From: Sanderia malayensis
Lineage: Eukaryota; Cnidaria; Scyphozoa; Semaeostomeae; Pelagiidae
Assembly (NCBI GenBank): GCA_013076295.1
Contig: RQOL01000374.1
Span: forward strand, 434,001-498,000
DNA length: 64,000 nt
Direction: 5' to 3'
Below, in pieces: positions 9,925 through 21,409 of this stretch (the first letter of the stretch is position 1; every line of letters starts with the position of its first letter). A program made the translations under genes and the position numbers. Below the pieces are notes generated by a model. It saw only the letters and a program-made list of their open reading frames with translations, ran no database searches and had not been told where the DNA came from.

Positions 9925-12169
9925 GTGGTCCTTTACGAGAATTTCCACGCTACTTTACCTCGGCTGACTGGACAAAGTTATTTCAGTTCGTTGGATTTAA
10001 CCTCAGGCTACTGGCAAATTGAAATGGATACCGATAGTCGTGACAAGACAGCGTTTAGTGTTGACGGTAATGGAGTCAGACCTAACCCTAAGAAAATAGA
10101 AGCAGTTATGTCATATCCACAGCCTGTTAATGTGGAGGAACTACATCGTTTTATGGGATTGACCAGTTACTATCGAAGGTTTATTTCGGGTGCAAGTGAC
10201 GTAATGTCCCCCTTAAATAAGCTTCTGTAGAAAGAAGTCAAGTGGAACTGGAGTGAAGATTGTGATGAAGCATTCAAAGACCTTAAACGTCAGCTAGTGG
10301 AAGCACCATTGTTACACTACCCAGATTTCACAAAGTCTTTTGTTGTGTATTGTGATGCAAGTGATCAAGGTGTTGTTGTTTTGGCACAAGCAGATAACAA
10401 AGGCATAGAGAAAGTCATTGCACATGCTTCCAAAGCCTTTTCAAAGAGTGAGCTTAACTGGACAGTAACAGAAAAGGAGACATTCGCATTAGTATGGGGA
10501 CTCACTCATTTTCATGCCTACTTATACGGGAATTGTGTTGTTGTTTATTCAGACCATCGTGCTCTTTAGTGGCTCCGTAAGATGAAAAATCCATCGGGGA
10601 AGCTAGCTAGATGGCTTCTGCGGCTGGAAGAGTATTCTTTTGAAGTAATTAACAAGCCAGGAAAACTAATGCCACATGTTGATGCACTGTCTAGGAAGCC
10701 GGTTGTTAATGCAATTTTTGTGAGTGGATTCTGGTCAAAGGATGAATTTGCTGTAGCACAAAGTGAAGATCCAGACATTGCTCTTGTTAAGAAGTGGGTT
10801 GAAACTGGTCAGAAACCAGAGACGTTACAGAAAGATGTCAGTTCTACAGTGAAGACATTATTTGCAATTTTTGATAGATTGTTGATAGAAGATGGGCTGT
10901 TGTGCAGAGGGTGGGTTGACGCTGAGGGGGAGGAGGTGAGGCAAGTGATTGTTCCTGAAGTTTTGAGAATGGAGGTTTTACAGAAAGTGCATGAAACTGT
11001 TGGGCATATGGGGATCAAGAAAACATTTTCTGCGATTCAGGAAAGATTTTACTGGCCTAGATTTTTCAGAGACACTGAAACGTTTGTAAATGGATGTGAA
11101 GTTTGCTTAAAGAATAAAGTAATACCGAGACCACGGTGGCCACTTAAACCAATCCAGGTCACCCCAATTCCGTTTTACATGATTGGTATGGACATTGTTG
11201 GACCATTGAAAATTACATCACGGAAAAACGTGTACATTCTAACAGTTATAGATTATTTTACTAAGTTCGGTGAAGCAGTACCACTTTCTGACCAACGCAG
11301 TGAAACAATTTGTAGAGCTTTAGAGGAAATATTTGCGCGGCACGGGATGCCTACCATTCTTTTGAGGGATCAAGGTACCAACATGGAATCGCATGTTGTT
11401 GACGCTGTTTGTAAGATGTTTGGCCTTGAAAAAAGGCATACAACTGCATATCATCCGCAGTGTGACGGACTTGTCGAGAAATTTAACGGAACAATAAAGA
11501 CTCTTTTGCGAATGCGTATGGATCACAACAGAAAAAGTGAGTGGGACGAACACTTTAATTTTGCACTTTTCGACTGGATTGTCTCCGTTTCAGCTCTTGC
11601 ATGGAAGACCACCGAGATTGCCGATGGATTTACAGGCAAACTCAGTATTTTGGTCGCCAGCTCAGGAACATCGTAATCTTGCCAATATACGCAGTAGGAC
11701 AGACATTTTACGAGGAAAAGCAATGCAAAATATTAAAGAAGCACAGACTGTCCAGAAACAGAACTATGACAGGAGATACAGTGCAGAAAGAGCAAAACCA
11801 TTGAGAATTGGAGACTTTGTCTTAGTGAAGAACAATAGAGCCCGAGGACTTGACTTAAAGTATACTGGTCCATTCCAGATTATACAAACAATCGGAGAAG
11901 ACTTTAAGATTTGTTGTCAAAACACTGGGAAGGAGAAGGTTGTGCATTATAATCGTTTAAAGTACTTTACGCCTGGGATTTTAGAATCAGGAGAAGAAAC
12001 CGATCTTGAACCACATGAAGAAGATTCAGAATCAGATGAAGAAGTTGAACTCACATACAAACCTCCGCAACATTTACAACAGCCGCAGGTTGTTAATTTG
12101 CAAAGAGGTACTGACATGAGAAGAACGCCAGATTTTTATGGAGAACCGGTGCCCAGTGAACTGATTTGA
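9925..12169 (+). pseudogene. pol: Ty3/Gypsy pol remnant (RT, RNase H, integrase)
   Basis: A retrotransposon polyprotein in one mainly continuous frame. RT begins with the first catalytic-Asp motif SSLDLTSGYWQIEMD but jumps from DKTAFSV straight to GVRPNPKK, so the fingers/palm segment with YxDD is deleted (near 10060). RNase H shows YCDASDQG, TEKETFALVW and SDHRAL. Integrase has HHCC residues (HETVGHMG, CEVC) and DDE positions MDIVGP, RDQGTN and YHPQCDGLVEKFNG. In-frame TAG codons at 10228 and 10567 and a small deletion plus frameshift near 11568 break it; the last part continues in another frame (11570-12169) with IGDFVLVKNN and a chromatin-like acidic tail. Gag, protease and 5' LTR are absent. 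It cannot be active. Confidence 0.88.
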
Positions 12170-12319
12170 ACCAATGAAAGACACTTGTTGTGCATAGTTA
12201 TTAAAACTTTCGTTAATTTTACAAGGAGTATTATCCTTTGCTGTTTTGTAAATATTTTATTGATTGTAGTCTGTTGTAATTGATTGTAGTTTATTGTAGT
12301 TGATATTTGAACTGTAGAA

Positions 12320-13249
12320 AGATAGTTTTAGGGAGGGGAGATGTGGAGAAGTACCCCCTGTCTTATGTAGAGGTCATTTACATATATGCTAGACAAGAGA
12401 TTAGGGTGGAGTTTTTGGAGATACAAGTTGAGATAAGATTGATTTTTAGGATAACTTGAAAGAATTGTGTTAAGGCCTGGTTACACTGTAGATAATGAAT
12501 TAGATATTCCTCCAGACATACCACAAATAGCCTGTCTGATAGATATCTTCGTGTGTAACATAACGCAAGATATCTAAATTCCAATTAGCGGCAAGAAGCA
12601 AACTGTCAAATCGTGCTGTAAAATCTTGATGAATAAAATCAAAACTTTTTGATTTTATTCATCAAGATTTTCCCAGCATGATGTGTCAAATCGCGAGACA
12701 AACAAACACCGACTGTCTCGCGTTGTATTCCTTGGCAATTTTGGAAGCGAAAAGCATCGTAAACGGTATATAATTGATTTTGAACAATAAAATGGACGCA
12801 CAGAGTAAATTCACAAACTATGTCGGTGAAAATAGAAGCTGATAATGTTTTTGACATGAATTTATTTTATTATAACATGAAATTCTGTACAACTTGAGGA
12901 ATGGCACACCCCACAAAAAGTGACTGAAGAAATGTATGAAATGTATGATAAGATGTTTTCGATATTCTTTTACGTAAATACCTCACGGTTTGCCACTTTC
13001 CTCGCTGGTTATAGTTGAGTCATGATGCTTTAACTGTATTATCTAAATTATTATCTAAATGGCGCGTATACACTATAAGATAATTGTTTCCGTTTTTAGC
13101 GTTTCTAAATTGGGAATATCTAATTCATTATCTACAGTGTAACCAGGCCTTTACAGAGGTTTAAGGAATTTTTAGAGATAATAAAGAAAAAGCAAGTACT
13201 GCCTGTTCTCTGATTCAAACTTCATGACACTTACATAGCAGCTACAGCA
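12320..13249 (+). repeat. Candidate 3' polypurine tract and LTR of the Ty3 remnant
   Basis: A purine-rich AGGGAGGGGAGATGTGG near 12331-12347 follows pol by about 160 bp, as expected of a polypurine tract before a 3' LTR starting TG. A TAATAAAG polyadenylation-like signal lies near 13180. The LTR end cannot be fixed because the 5' LTR is missing, and the region is interrupted by the MITE at 12473-13150. Confidence 0.35.
12473..13150. mobile_element. PIF/Harbinger-type MITE
   Basis: A 678-bp element with perfect 38-bp terminal inverted repeats (12473-12510 and 13113-13150), outer ends AGGCCTGGTTACACTG. It is flanked on both sides by TTA (12470-12472 and 13151-13153), the 3-bp TWA duplication typical of PIF/Harbinger elements. 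It has no coding capacity. An inner 25-bp perfect palindrome lies at 12620-12671. Confidence 0.85.
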
Positions 13250-13510
13250 GGCCTTCGCAAAGATGAATCAGCATTTTTCATAAGCTACACGAAACCACAC
13301 AAACCGATTAAATCATGTACACTTGCTCGCTGGTGTAAAGAGACATTGCGTCTAGCAGGAATAAATTGTAAAACATTTTCAGCACATTCTACAAAGTCTG
13401 CTTCCACATCCAGTGCTCACAGCAAAGACTTAAGTCTACACGAAATAAATAAAGCAGGTGGTTGGTCGAACGCTAAAACATTTACATTTGCAACTGTTAC
13501 CAGAAAATAA
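13250..13510 (+). pseudogene. C-terminal fragment of a tyrosine recombinase
   Basis: An 86-codon open stretch ending at TAA 13508-13510. It reads SYTKPHKP, CTLARWCKETLRLAGI, then FSAHSTKSASTSSA and HEINKAGGWSNAKTF. This is the end of the integrase/recombinase fold used by DIRS-type and Crypton elements, where AHSTR...ST precedes the K/AxWS motif. The box-II arginine of H-x-x-R is Lys here (AHSTK), and the final nucleophilic Tyr is not evident (FTFATVTRK). It therefore looks inactive. It starts directly at the right border of the Ty3/MITE block. Confidence 0.7.
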
Positions 13511-13626
13511 TTGCACCAAATTTTGGTGACACTGTTCTTAAATAACTGCAAAACTGTTGAATTGTTTAAACATTATATCTGTTTTTTGTTGATTAGCTGA
13601 TATTTCTTAATGGGTTAGCTCTCTAC

Positions 13627-14165
13627 GCTCGCCTCTGTGGTTGGCGCACTTCGTGCGCTGCATTCGCTTCCGCTCATGCCTCTTTCAAACCCACGTACAA
13701 CGGGTTACCTTGCTACGCTCGCCTCTGTTGTTTGCACACTTTGTGTGCTGCATTCGCTTACGCTCATGCCTCTTTCAAACCCACGTACAATTGGTTAGCT
13801 CGCTGCGCTCACCTGTCTATCTATTATCAAGAAACATTAGCTGATAGGGCGCACTTCGTGCGCTGCATTCCCTTACGCTCATGCCTCTTTCAACCCCACG
13901 TACAATAGGTTAGCTTGCTGCGCTCGCCTGTCTATCTATTATCAAGAAACATTGGCTGATGGGACGCACATGGTGCGCTGCATTCGCTTACACTCATGCC
14001 CCTGTGAACCCCACTTACAATGGGATAGCACGCTGCGCTCGCCTGTCTATCTATTATCAAGAAACATTGACTGATAGGGTGCACGTCGTGCGCTGCATTG
14101 GCTAACGCTCATGCCTCTTAGAACCCCACATACAATAGCTTAGCTCACTGCGCTCGCCTGTCTAT
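13627..14165 (+). repeat. Diverged relic of the 114-bp minisatellite
   Basis: About five degenerate units with landmarks GCGCACTTCGTGCGC, CTCATGCCTCTTTCAA and CCTGTCTATCTATTATCAAG. They are reverse-complement relatives of the array at 44365-45830. The units are far more diverged from each other than those of that array, so this is an older copy. Confidence 0.85.
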
Positions 14166-14169
14166 CTGT

Positions 14170-16290
14170 CTGTCTATTTTTGGATTGACATGTAACATTG
14201 GATCATAAAATGGCAATTGACCTTTGAAAGCACAAAACCTTTGGTGAAGGGATAGTAAAAATTTGAATAAATGTAAATTGTAACTTTTGGTAGGTTAGCA
14301 GAACGATGAACTTAAATTTGACTCTACCATTTGAGCAACGATAGTTATCTCCCAAGGATAAAAGTAATACATTGTTATTGTGTCCCAGATCAGTCTATGA
14401 GGCAATAACATGACACAAAAGCTAATTAAATTACAATGTGATGGAAACTTACATAAACAGAATTCGCCTTTCATGAGTTTTTCAAGGATTTCATTGACTT
14501 TTCATGCATAGTGTTGTTAATGTTTGTTTCAGTCATTTGACATTTGCATGGTGTGAATAGCAAGTATTAGTGACATTGACAGCTTCGGTTAATCACTTCA
14601 GTATTTGTTTCACCAAGAATCATATAGGAAAAAGGAAGAATTAATAATCAATGAAATGATGATATGATAGTTATAGAATAATAGGACAACATGATAGTTG
14701 TGCAACCATATTCATCAATAGCCCTTGTGGATTAGATGAAAAAAGATGTTTGAAATGCAAACTGAGTGAAAATCATTTTGCCACTGGTCTACGAATGCTT
14801 CATCCATTATCAGTATTGAAAATAACAATAGTTTGATGAGGATGTCAATATATTTTTCTTGTGACACATGCATGGAGGCAATGAACAAAAGGAATCAATA
14901 AATTGGTAAATACTTCAAGAATTAGTTTAAATCCAAGATAAGACTGGCAGGCACATGTAGTCAGGGCATCAAACATCTATTTCAGAAGCAAATAAGCCAT
15001 AAAGGTATTAAATAACTAATCAAAATTTTCGATTTCGTTGCAATAAGTTTTCATGGCCTAACCAAAATTAAGATGGTTTAATAATTTGATGAAATTGAAT
15101 TGGGAATAAGTTAAAAGTATAAGTGTATTACCTGTAACATACATTGAAAATGTCCCCTGTAAATTTGGAAATAGTTTCCCAATTATAAGTTGTCCTGTTT
15201 GATGATCTTTTTGTGATGCAAAGCCAAGCTGTTTCAAATTCATATTTCAAAAGTTATCGTTGAGCATTGATGGATCAGAGGCCAAAGTTTCTCAACGACC
15301 TTGTTTCAATGGCGGATAAAGGGCTATTATTGGCGAAGAAAAAGAGCGGAAATGCATCTGATTAAAAACGCACATTGACGAAGCTCAGTAAATTAGAAGA
15401 GAGTAGATTAATCTTGCATTGTTTTTGCATATAATGTATTAGTACATAAACGGTAAAAAGTAAGTATCATTCATGCTAGCTTATGTGCTACATACAACTA
15501 TAAAAAACTTTTGGCATACAATTTCATAGAGGTAAACATGAGCTTTAACATGCATGAATAAATATGTACACATACTTCTGATGTCCATTTAATGTTCATG
15601 TGGAGTGTTCAGCGATGTCGACAGCATTGTTCAATAGGAATTCATACTCGCGTGACACACATTAATGCGTTTTCACCATTAAGTTTGGTAGTAGTAAAAA
15701 AAGAAGATTGCCGGTTACATTAGTTTAAAGCTCGAACACCAACTTCAAGGGGTAACCTTTGTTCGAGGTTTCCTTGTTCATGAAAACTGCAATTCAAATT
15801 TGGAATACTAAATAATATCGGGTCATCTATAATGATATAATGAATAAGTAAATGAGTTAATTGGTTGAGAGGAGTGTAATTCAATGCTAATTATTGCTAA
15901 AACAGTTATGGTTAATGGAGAGATTGCAGTTTTCAAAGAGAAAAAGAAAGCCATACTCCCATAGGCAATATCGGAGAGCATGGCAAAGCATATCTCTTCT
16001 GATACGGGTGCTACCGAGGACCCAGATGGTGTTGTTGCTGTTGGCGAACACCCCCTGACACTGGAGTGTTGTGAAAGTGTCCGGATCGTTCTTGGCGGAT
16101 CTTATTGAATGGAGTGGCGGGGCAAACCAGCAATGTTCAAAGCTTTTTACGGCTTTGCTTTCTGAGTGTTGTGCTGATATAACACCACGGAACACCACAC
16201 TGAAATGCAATGCCGATCTGCTAGAACCACAATCTGAGTCCCGTAATTTGTGTATGTGCATTTTGGTAGACTGACACCCTCTGTGAGCAA
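14170..16290. other. Long AT-rich intergenic region
   Basis: No coding exon, RNA gene or clear repeat seen. The right part may be the 3' untranslated end of the leftward Helitron, but no terminal CTRR plus hairpin was identified with confidence. Confidence 0.4.
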
Positions 16291-16299
16291 CGCAATTTA

Positions 16300-17907
16300 T
16301 GCTCAAAGGTTTGTGAAGATCTTTACAGGACTTCTTGGAAAACAATGTTTTTTGTCTTCCTGTGTGTTTCCTCTGGGAGGAATACTTTGAGCCCGTCAAA
16401 TGATGTTGCTCTTGACATGGCCACATAAAACTGACCATGTGTGAACACGGGCTAAGGTAAATACAAACCAACATACCTCAGAGATTGTCCCTGTGCCTTG
16501 TTGATAGTAAGGCAGTATGCTAGTCTGACTGGAAATTGCCATCGCTTGATGTTGAACGGCATCTCCGTGTCTTGTGTTGACAATGTTATTCTGGGAATCA
16601 TGACCTGCTGACCTCTGTGTTCCTTCGTGATGCTGTGATCACGTTACATCGGAGATGGCGTACAATAAGTCTTGTGCCGTTGCAAAGACCTTTCTTTGGA
16701 TTTAGATTCCTCAGAAGAATTATTGTTGCACCAACCTTAAACAAAGAGAGTTGCAAATAACAATGTGTATTGCATTATAGTACTGTGATCATGAAGGATA
16801 ATCAGGCTTTACAAAGTACTATTAATGTGGACTTCAATTCATGTATACGTAATTATTACATAGCAAGATTATACCTTGAGTCTAAGTCGATGTAATGGCA
16901 TTCCGTTAGGAGTTAGATTGTTGATAAACTCAATTTGATATGCCGCTTCCTCATCTGGATCCTCTGTTATCACACTGTCTGTGCTGTAGTATGTTCTTTC
17001 AGGAGTTTGTAGTCTTTCCCGAATGATGTCATTGATTTGATGTGAAAAGTCATTCTTTGGGTTAAGACAACAACGTTCTGACATAGTTACCGGATCCAGC
17101 ATGAGGCGCGACTGTGGTGTATTAGGCTGGGGATATATGAAGTTGAGCATTTCCTCTTGCGAAGATGTGCATATTTGATGTGGCAAAGTGATATTGTCAA
17201 GTGCATCATGTGGTTCTTGTTTATTGCCGAGTCTTAGGAGCCATTCTGAGAATTCTCTGTAAGATTCATCTTGAACAGCTCTCATGTTTGTGTGCAGGCG
17301 ATGTTGTTGAAACTGTGCCCACAAATCACTGATTTGATATGATTTAAGACTCTCTGATACGATTTTCTCCCTTCCTGCTTTGGGAACAACAGGTAAGAAA
17401 CCTGTCTGAAATCGCCACCAAGTAACATGAATTTGCCACCAAATGGCTTGTCAACTCTTGTGATATCCCGAAGCAGTCTGTCAACTGCTTGTAATGCCAA
17501 TGCTGGTATCATTGAAGCTTCATCCCATATAAACAGGGTTGTTTCACGCAACACTTGTGCTCTTCGGCTCTGTCTCTTGACATTGCATGTTGATTCCAGC
17601 TTCAATGGTATTGGAATTTGGAATTGCGAATGCGATGTTCTGCCATTGATAAGCAGTGTCGCTGCAATTCCTGACCAAGCCATACACTGAACTTTGTGCC
17701 CAGAAGCATTGAGGTTGCGAACCAACGTGTTGTAGAGAAATGTTTTCCCTGTGCCAGCTGGTCCGTCGAGAAAGTGACAGTTTTGTTCTGATTGCGCCTC
17801 AATTGCTTCAATAATGGCCGTGTAGACAACTCGTTGTTCAGGATTCAATGCAGCACGCATTTCTTCTCCTTGCTCTCTTTCGTTTTCAACATCCACGTGA
17901 TCTTCCT
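16300..17907 (-). pseudogene. Helitron 1 PIF1 helicase exons, frameshifted
   Basis: SF1 PIF1-type helicase. Walker A is HFLDGPAGTGKTFLYNTL, motif II FIWDEASMIPALAL, and the next motif LLGGDFRQV. A length change near 17395 shifts the frame, after which the sequence resumes as DLWAQFQQHRLHTNMRAVQD through RCCLNPKNDFSHQIND to the donor after 16875. A last exon from 16735 reads GATIILLRNLNPKKGLCNGT, then [32 protein letters not shown] and [13 protein letters not shown] (motifs V and VI) in different frames. Walker A and DEAS are intact, but the reading frame is broken at several points. Confidence 0.8.
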
Positions 17908-18002
17908 CTAAAAACATAAACAACAGTTTCATTTGGGATAAATAGAAGTATATGTTGGCTAAATTATTACAGTGAATATCATCATGTTAAGTTGTAAATC
18001 AC

Positions 18003-19239
18003 CTTGTTCTTGAATGACAAAGTCGGCCGGTAGCTGAGGAAGGTGATCGTAATTCGAGATGGACAAACCATGAACCTTCAAATTGTTGTCAATATCATGT
18101 AGACATTGATATATGTGTCTGTCTTGGAAGGTTATGTCTGGATTGTTAAGTTGATCACGTCTGACAAATTCTTCACTCATTGCTTCTTTGAAGGCATCGA
18201 AGAGAGTTCTGATGTCTGATGGCATTTGAAAGAGTAGCAATGATGCAAACAACTGTCTGAGTTGTGAAGGCATATTGAAGATGACAGCTTCATCAAGGCA
18301 ACGTGTGACTTGGGCATCATCTTCTAATAGCCCTAGAGCTAATGCTGCATCTTTGAAGGAGTCACATAGATTACCTTCTACTGTACGAAGGTCTTCAAAT
18401 GAAGTAGCTCCTCGTTGATGCAATAGCAAAAGTCTGAGTGCAAATTTTTGCTCGCAAGGTCTGGGCTGCACTTGATTTACTCTACCAATGATTGGCATTG
18501 TTCTTCGTTGTCTGGTTGTCCATGTTTTGGAACCCTCCTGGAAGACATAGTGCTCTGATATCTCATGATAGAGGTACTGACGTGCAGCTGGATCTTGCTG
18601 GTTTAGTTCAAACCATGCTGTGAGTGTTGTTCTATCACCAATGTTGTTGAGCCTTTGTTCATCATTATTGTCATGAAAGATGACTTGTTGCTCAAATGGT
18701 AGATGAACAGAGAGCCGTTTGACTGTGTGGCTTTTGTCGTGCATGGGGAACTGCAGAAGCCGATAGACAGCTTCATGTGGTCCAATATATCTTGCGTTGA
18801 TGTATTGGTGCACGTCGTGTTCAATGTCTTGAGGTACTTGTTGTTGATTTTCTTCAAGAATTTCAACATGTCCCATGTCATGTCCTTTGTGGATATATTT
18901 GAAAATGTCCTTGACACTTTTTACTGTACTGCATATTTCCACGTTGATATGACACTGATATTTGATTAGTAGGTGTCTGTTGTGTGTATCATCCAGAATG
19001 CGATCATTCACATTGACTGGATGAAGACAGCGTCGTCTGTAGAGAGGATAGCCGTTGACATTGATTTGAGTGTCAGCAACTTGTTCTTTTGGAAAGTGCT
19101 TTTTGCACTTGTTGTTTTCCATGCACACGCATCGAGGATTTAAATTTCCACAGGGTCCATGTGTCATGTGCTTTAGGACCAACGTGTGGTATTTTGCATC
19201 CTGTGGGTCTGGAATCTCTGCTGATATCAGTTGATCCAC
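18003..19239 (-). CDS. Helitron 1 Rep, middle exon
   Basis: About 412 intact codons between acceptor TTATCAG and donor CAAG|GTGATT. It begins VDQLISAEIPDPQDAKYH and continues with the Cys-rich MTHGPCGNLNPRCVCM and CKKHFP, then KSVKDIFKYIHKGHDMG (the tyrosine-bearing Y-x-x-K region of Helitron Rep), QYINARYIGPHEAVYRLL and ALRLLLLHQRGATSFEDLRT. All are hallmarks of the Rep-helicase linker. The frame joins the preceding exon and the next exon (EEDHVDVENE) in phase. The open frame over this length suggests rather recent decay. Confidence 0.82.
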
Positions 19240-19360
19240 CTGATAATGAATATGATAATTAACAATTCTATAATAGAAATGACGTACAGAATAGTTGTAC
19301 TGTGCATTAGATATAAATTTAACAATGAGGGATAGAATTAGTAGTACATGTCAAAAATAC

Positions 19361-19930
19361 CTGTTGTGGTGTTCTCGGTTTATCAGGTTGTGAAAGAAAC
19401 AGAATCATATGTGCGTGTGGTAGTCCTCTCTTCTGAAATTCTATGACATACACATGAGCTGTGACATGTCCAAGAATGTGCTTGTGCAGAATGTCTTCAA
19501 GTAGTTCTTTGGGTTTGAATTGAAATACTCGTGTGACAATTGCCGGTCAATCATTGGCCGTCTGGTGTGGTAGAATGTTTTCTTCTATCTCCTTCCATTT
19601 AGGATTGGCAGTCATTGTGAGGAAGATGTCTGGCCTGCCATACTTCCTTACGATTGTCATTGCATCTTGAAAGTGTTGATACATGTTTCTTTGGCTGCCT
19701 GGAAATGTTGATGGTAGAATGATAAGACGGCCAACATCGATATGTATGGGCTGATTCGGATTGTTAGCCCTGGCCATCTGGTTTTCGATTTCAGCTCTTC
19801 TGTGGAGATGATCCATCAGGCCACGATATGTGTCAACACGAAGCTGACGTTGATTATTCATAATCCAGTGCAGTTTATTGCCTTCTATCTTCGTATATGC
19901 ATCTACCAGATACTGTTGAAATTTGAGCAT
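19361..19930 (-). pseudogene. Helitron 1 Rep, N-terminal exon with one nonsense codon
   Basis: Shows the Helitron N-terminal domain: FQQYLVDAYTKIEGNKLHWI, IILPSTFPGS, YQHFQDAMTIVRKYGRPDIF and TANPKWKEI. After QTAND the frame meets TGA near 19545-19547 and then continues uninterrupted as PAIVTRVFQFKPKELLEDIL and HVYVIEFQKRGLPHAHMIL, which holds the HUH metal-binding H-x-H (HAH). The exon ends PRTPQQ at a GTATTT donor. The stop is in frame, and TGA for CGA is a typical CpG transition. This is a single-base lesion in an otherwise readable exon. Confidence 0.8.
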
Positions 19931-19945
19931 TCTACTTGAAAACGA

Positions 19946-20812
19946 ATTTCGACGTGTGTCTCATCTGTTGCAGTGTTGAAGATACAGTTTCAAATCCAAT
20001 CCTCTCCATTGTCCTGCTTTATCTAATAGTTTAGATGATGGTGTGGCCTTTTATGCCGACCTTCTTCGTCGCGTAGAATGGGCACGATACATACTATATC
20101 GTCATGTAGGTATGGTACGGACTCGTAGGCGTTATGTAGGTATGGTATGGATTCGCTGTTTCCTAAGCTAGCCGAGGCCCGGTCGCTTCCCTCCCTGCCC
20201 GAAGCCCGTCAACTACAAAAGGCTTAATGTGAATGGCGCGCTACATGCGCTCCCGCTCATTCCCATACATACATACATACATACATACATACATACATAC
20301 ATACATACATACATACATACATACATACATACATACATACATACATACATACATACATGAGCTGGGATCGGTTGCTTCGCCCCCTCCCCGGAGCCATATA
20401 ATAAGTATCGAAAGTACTTGGGTGCATATGAATTGCTTTTCACAAATTTAGTTGGTTATTTTTGAAGCTCAAGACGGGCTTTTCCTGATCACGGATATTA
20501 TTTATATAAATAAGTATCATCACAAGAGCAATGTTGGTGGAAGTTTTCTTCACATTAACTTAAAGGTTAATGCATTTCAATCTGCAATTGAAAGTCTTTG
20601 TTGGTAAGTACTGTTCAATAATTAAAATTCCTTATACTTTGCAAAATTAATATTTTTCCAAAAATGATTTCACAATTACATTAATAAATTTTGTTCAAAA
20701 GTAACCATATATCTGGGACTTTCCTTTCGCTCTTTCTTCAGCTCAAAGAATTATGAAGTCTGCTAGAATTCTGCTAACATTATGCTAATTATAATTTTCC
20801 CGAAAATCAAAA
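19946..20812. other. Gene-free stretch with CATA microsatellite
   Basis: Includes a near-duplicated ATGTAGGTATGGTA motif around 20105-20150 and the CATA array. No gene seen. Confidence 0.5.
20264..20358. repeat. (CATA)n microsatellite, about 24 units
   Basis: Ninety-five bases of perfect tetranucleotide repeat. It generates open frames on both strands (repeated Ile-His-Thr-Tyr or Tyr-Val-Cys-Met) that are not genes. Confidence 0.97.
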
Positions 20813-21396
20813 ATGCACATTAACAAATTGTATGAGATTCTAGGACCCTGTATGTCAAACGGACTTCCAATGTTCCATTCCTTGACAGGATGCGACACCG
20901 TTTCTCAATTCGTTGGAAGAGGAAGAAAACGTGTTTTGCGGCATGGCAGTCTTTTCCAGATGTCACGGCTGCATTCAAAATCATATGTGTTAACCCCTTC
21001 AGAGAAATATCAATGGAAAGTTACGAGTTTGCACTGATACAAAGATTTGTATGCGTTGTGTCTGAAAGGTGCACAGAAGCAGTCAAGGTAAATACGTTAA
21101 GTGAGGAGCTTTTTACGAAACAGCCATTGGAAAATTTGCCCCCAACACGAGCAGAGCTTTTCCAGCATACTAAACGTGCCATATATCAAGCGTTGATCTG
21201 GGCAAGCTCTACAAGGACTGTCATTGGACCTCCAGATCCTAGTAACTGGGGTTGGATTCTCAAAAATGAACGCTGGAGACCCTACTGGACCGGCTTACCA
21301 GATGCAAGTAAAGCAATTTCCCACTGGTTAAGTGTGGATGCAAATCAGATAGACCATGCAGAACGAACCGCTGCAAGTGCACGGCTCTGGGGTTGA
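20813..21396 (+). pseudogene. C-terminal fragment of the multi-copy GCDTVS (PIN-like) family
   Basis: Reads GLPMFHSLTGCDTVSQF and GRGRK, then after a one-base frame change near 20930 AAWQSFPDVTAAF, RFVCVVSERC, HTKRAIYQALIW and NWGWILKNERWRPYWTGLPD, ending ASARLWG and stop. The same family is represented by the large gene at 54901-58832 (FSGNDYVSSF, IKRANYVARIW, HGWQED). I know such sequences as abundant uncharacterised ORFs in cnidarian genomes. The conserved aspartates resemble PIN/FEN-like nucleases, which is inference. No upstream part is present here. Confidence 0.6.
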
Positions 21397-21409
21397 GCTG
21401 TACAACTAT

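Larger units (their letters stand above)
16290..19945 (-). mobile_element. Helitron 1, intron-containing, decayed
   Basis: A rolling-circle element encoding Rep (HUH nuclease) and PIF1 helicase in at least four exons on the minus strand: 19930..19361, 19239..18003, 17907..16875 and 16735 to about 16300. Three GT-AG introns (19360-19240, 18002-17908, 16874-16736) join in phase where testable. It is 5'-incomplete, and terminal sequences were not found. Confidence 0.85.

Noticed and set aside
15887..16474. 195-codon minus-strand frame
   Set aside because: It is a shadow frame over the end of the Helitron 1 helicase; the meaningful motifs (SFDG, AMSRAT) are in another frame.
20213..20451. Open frames on both strands over the CATA microsatellite
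   Set aside because: Simple tetranucleotide repeat read as amino-acid repeats; both strands are equally open.
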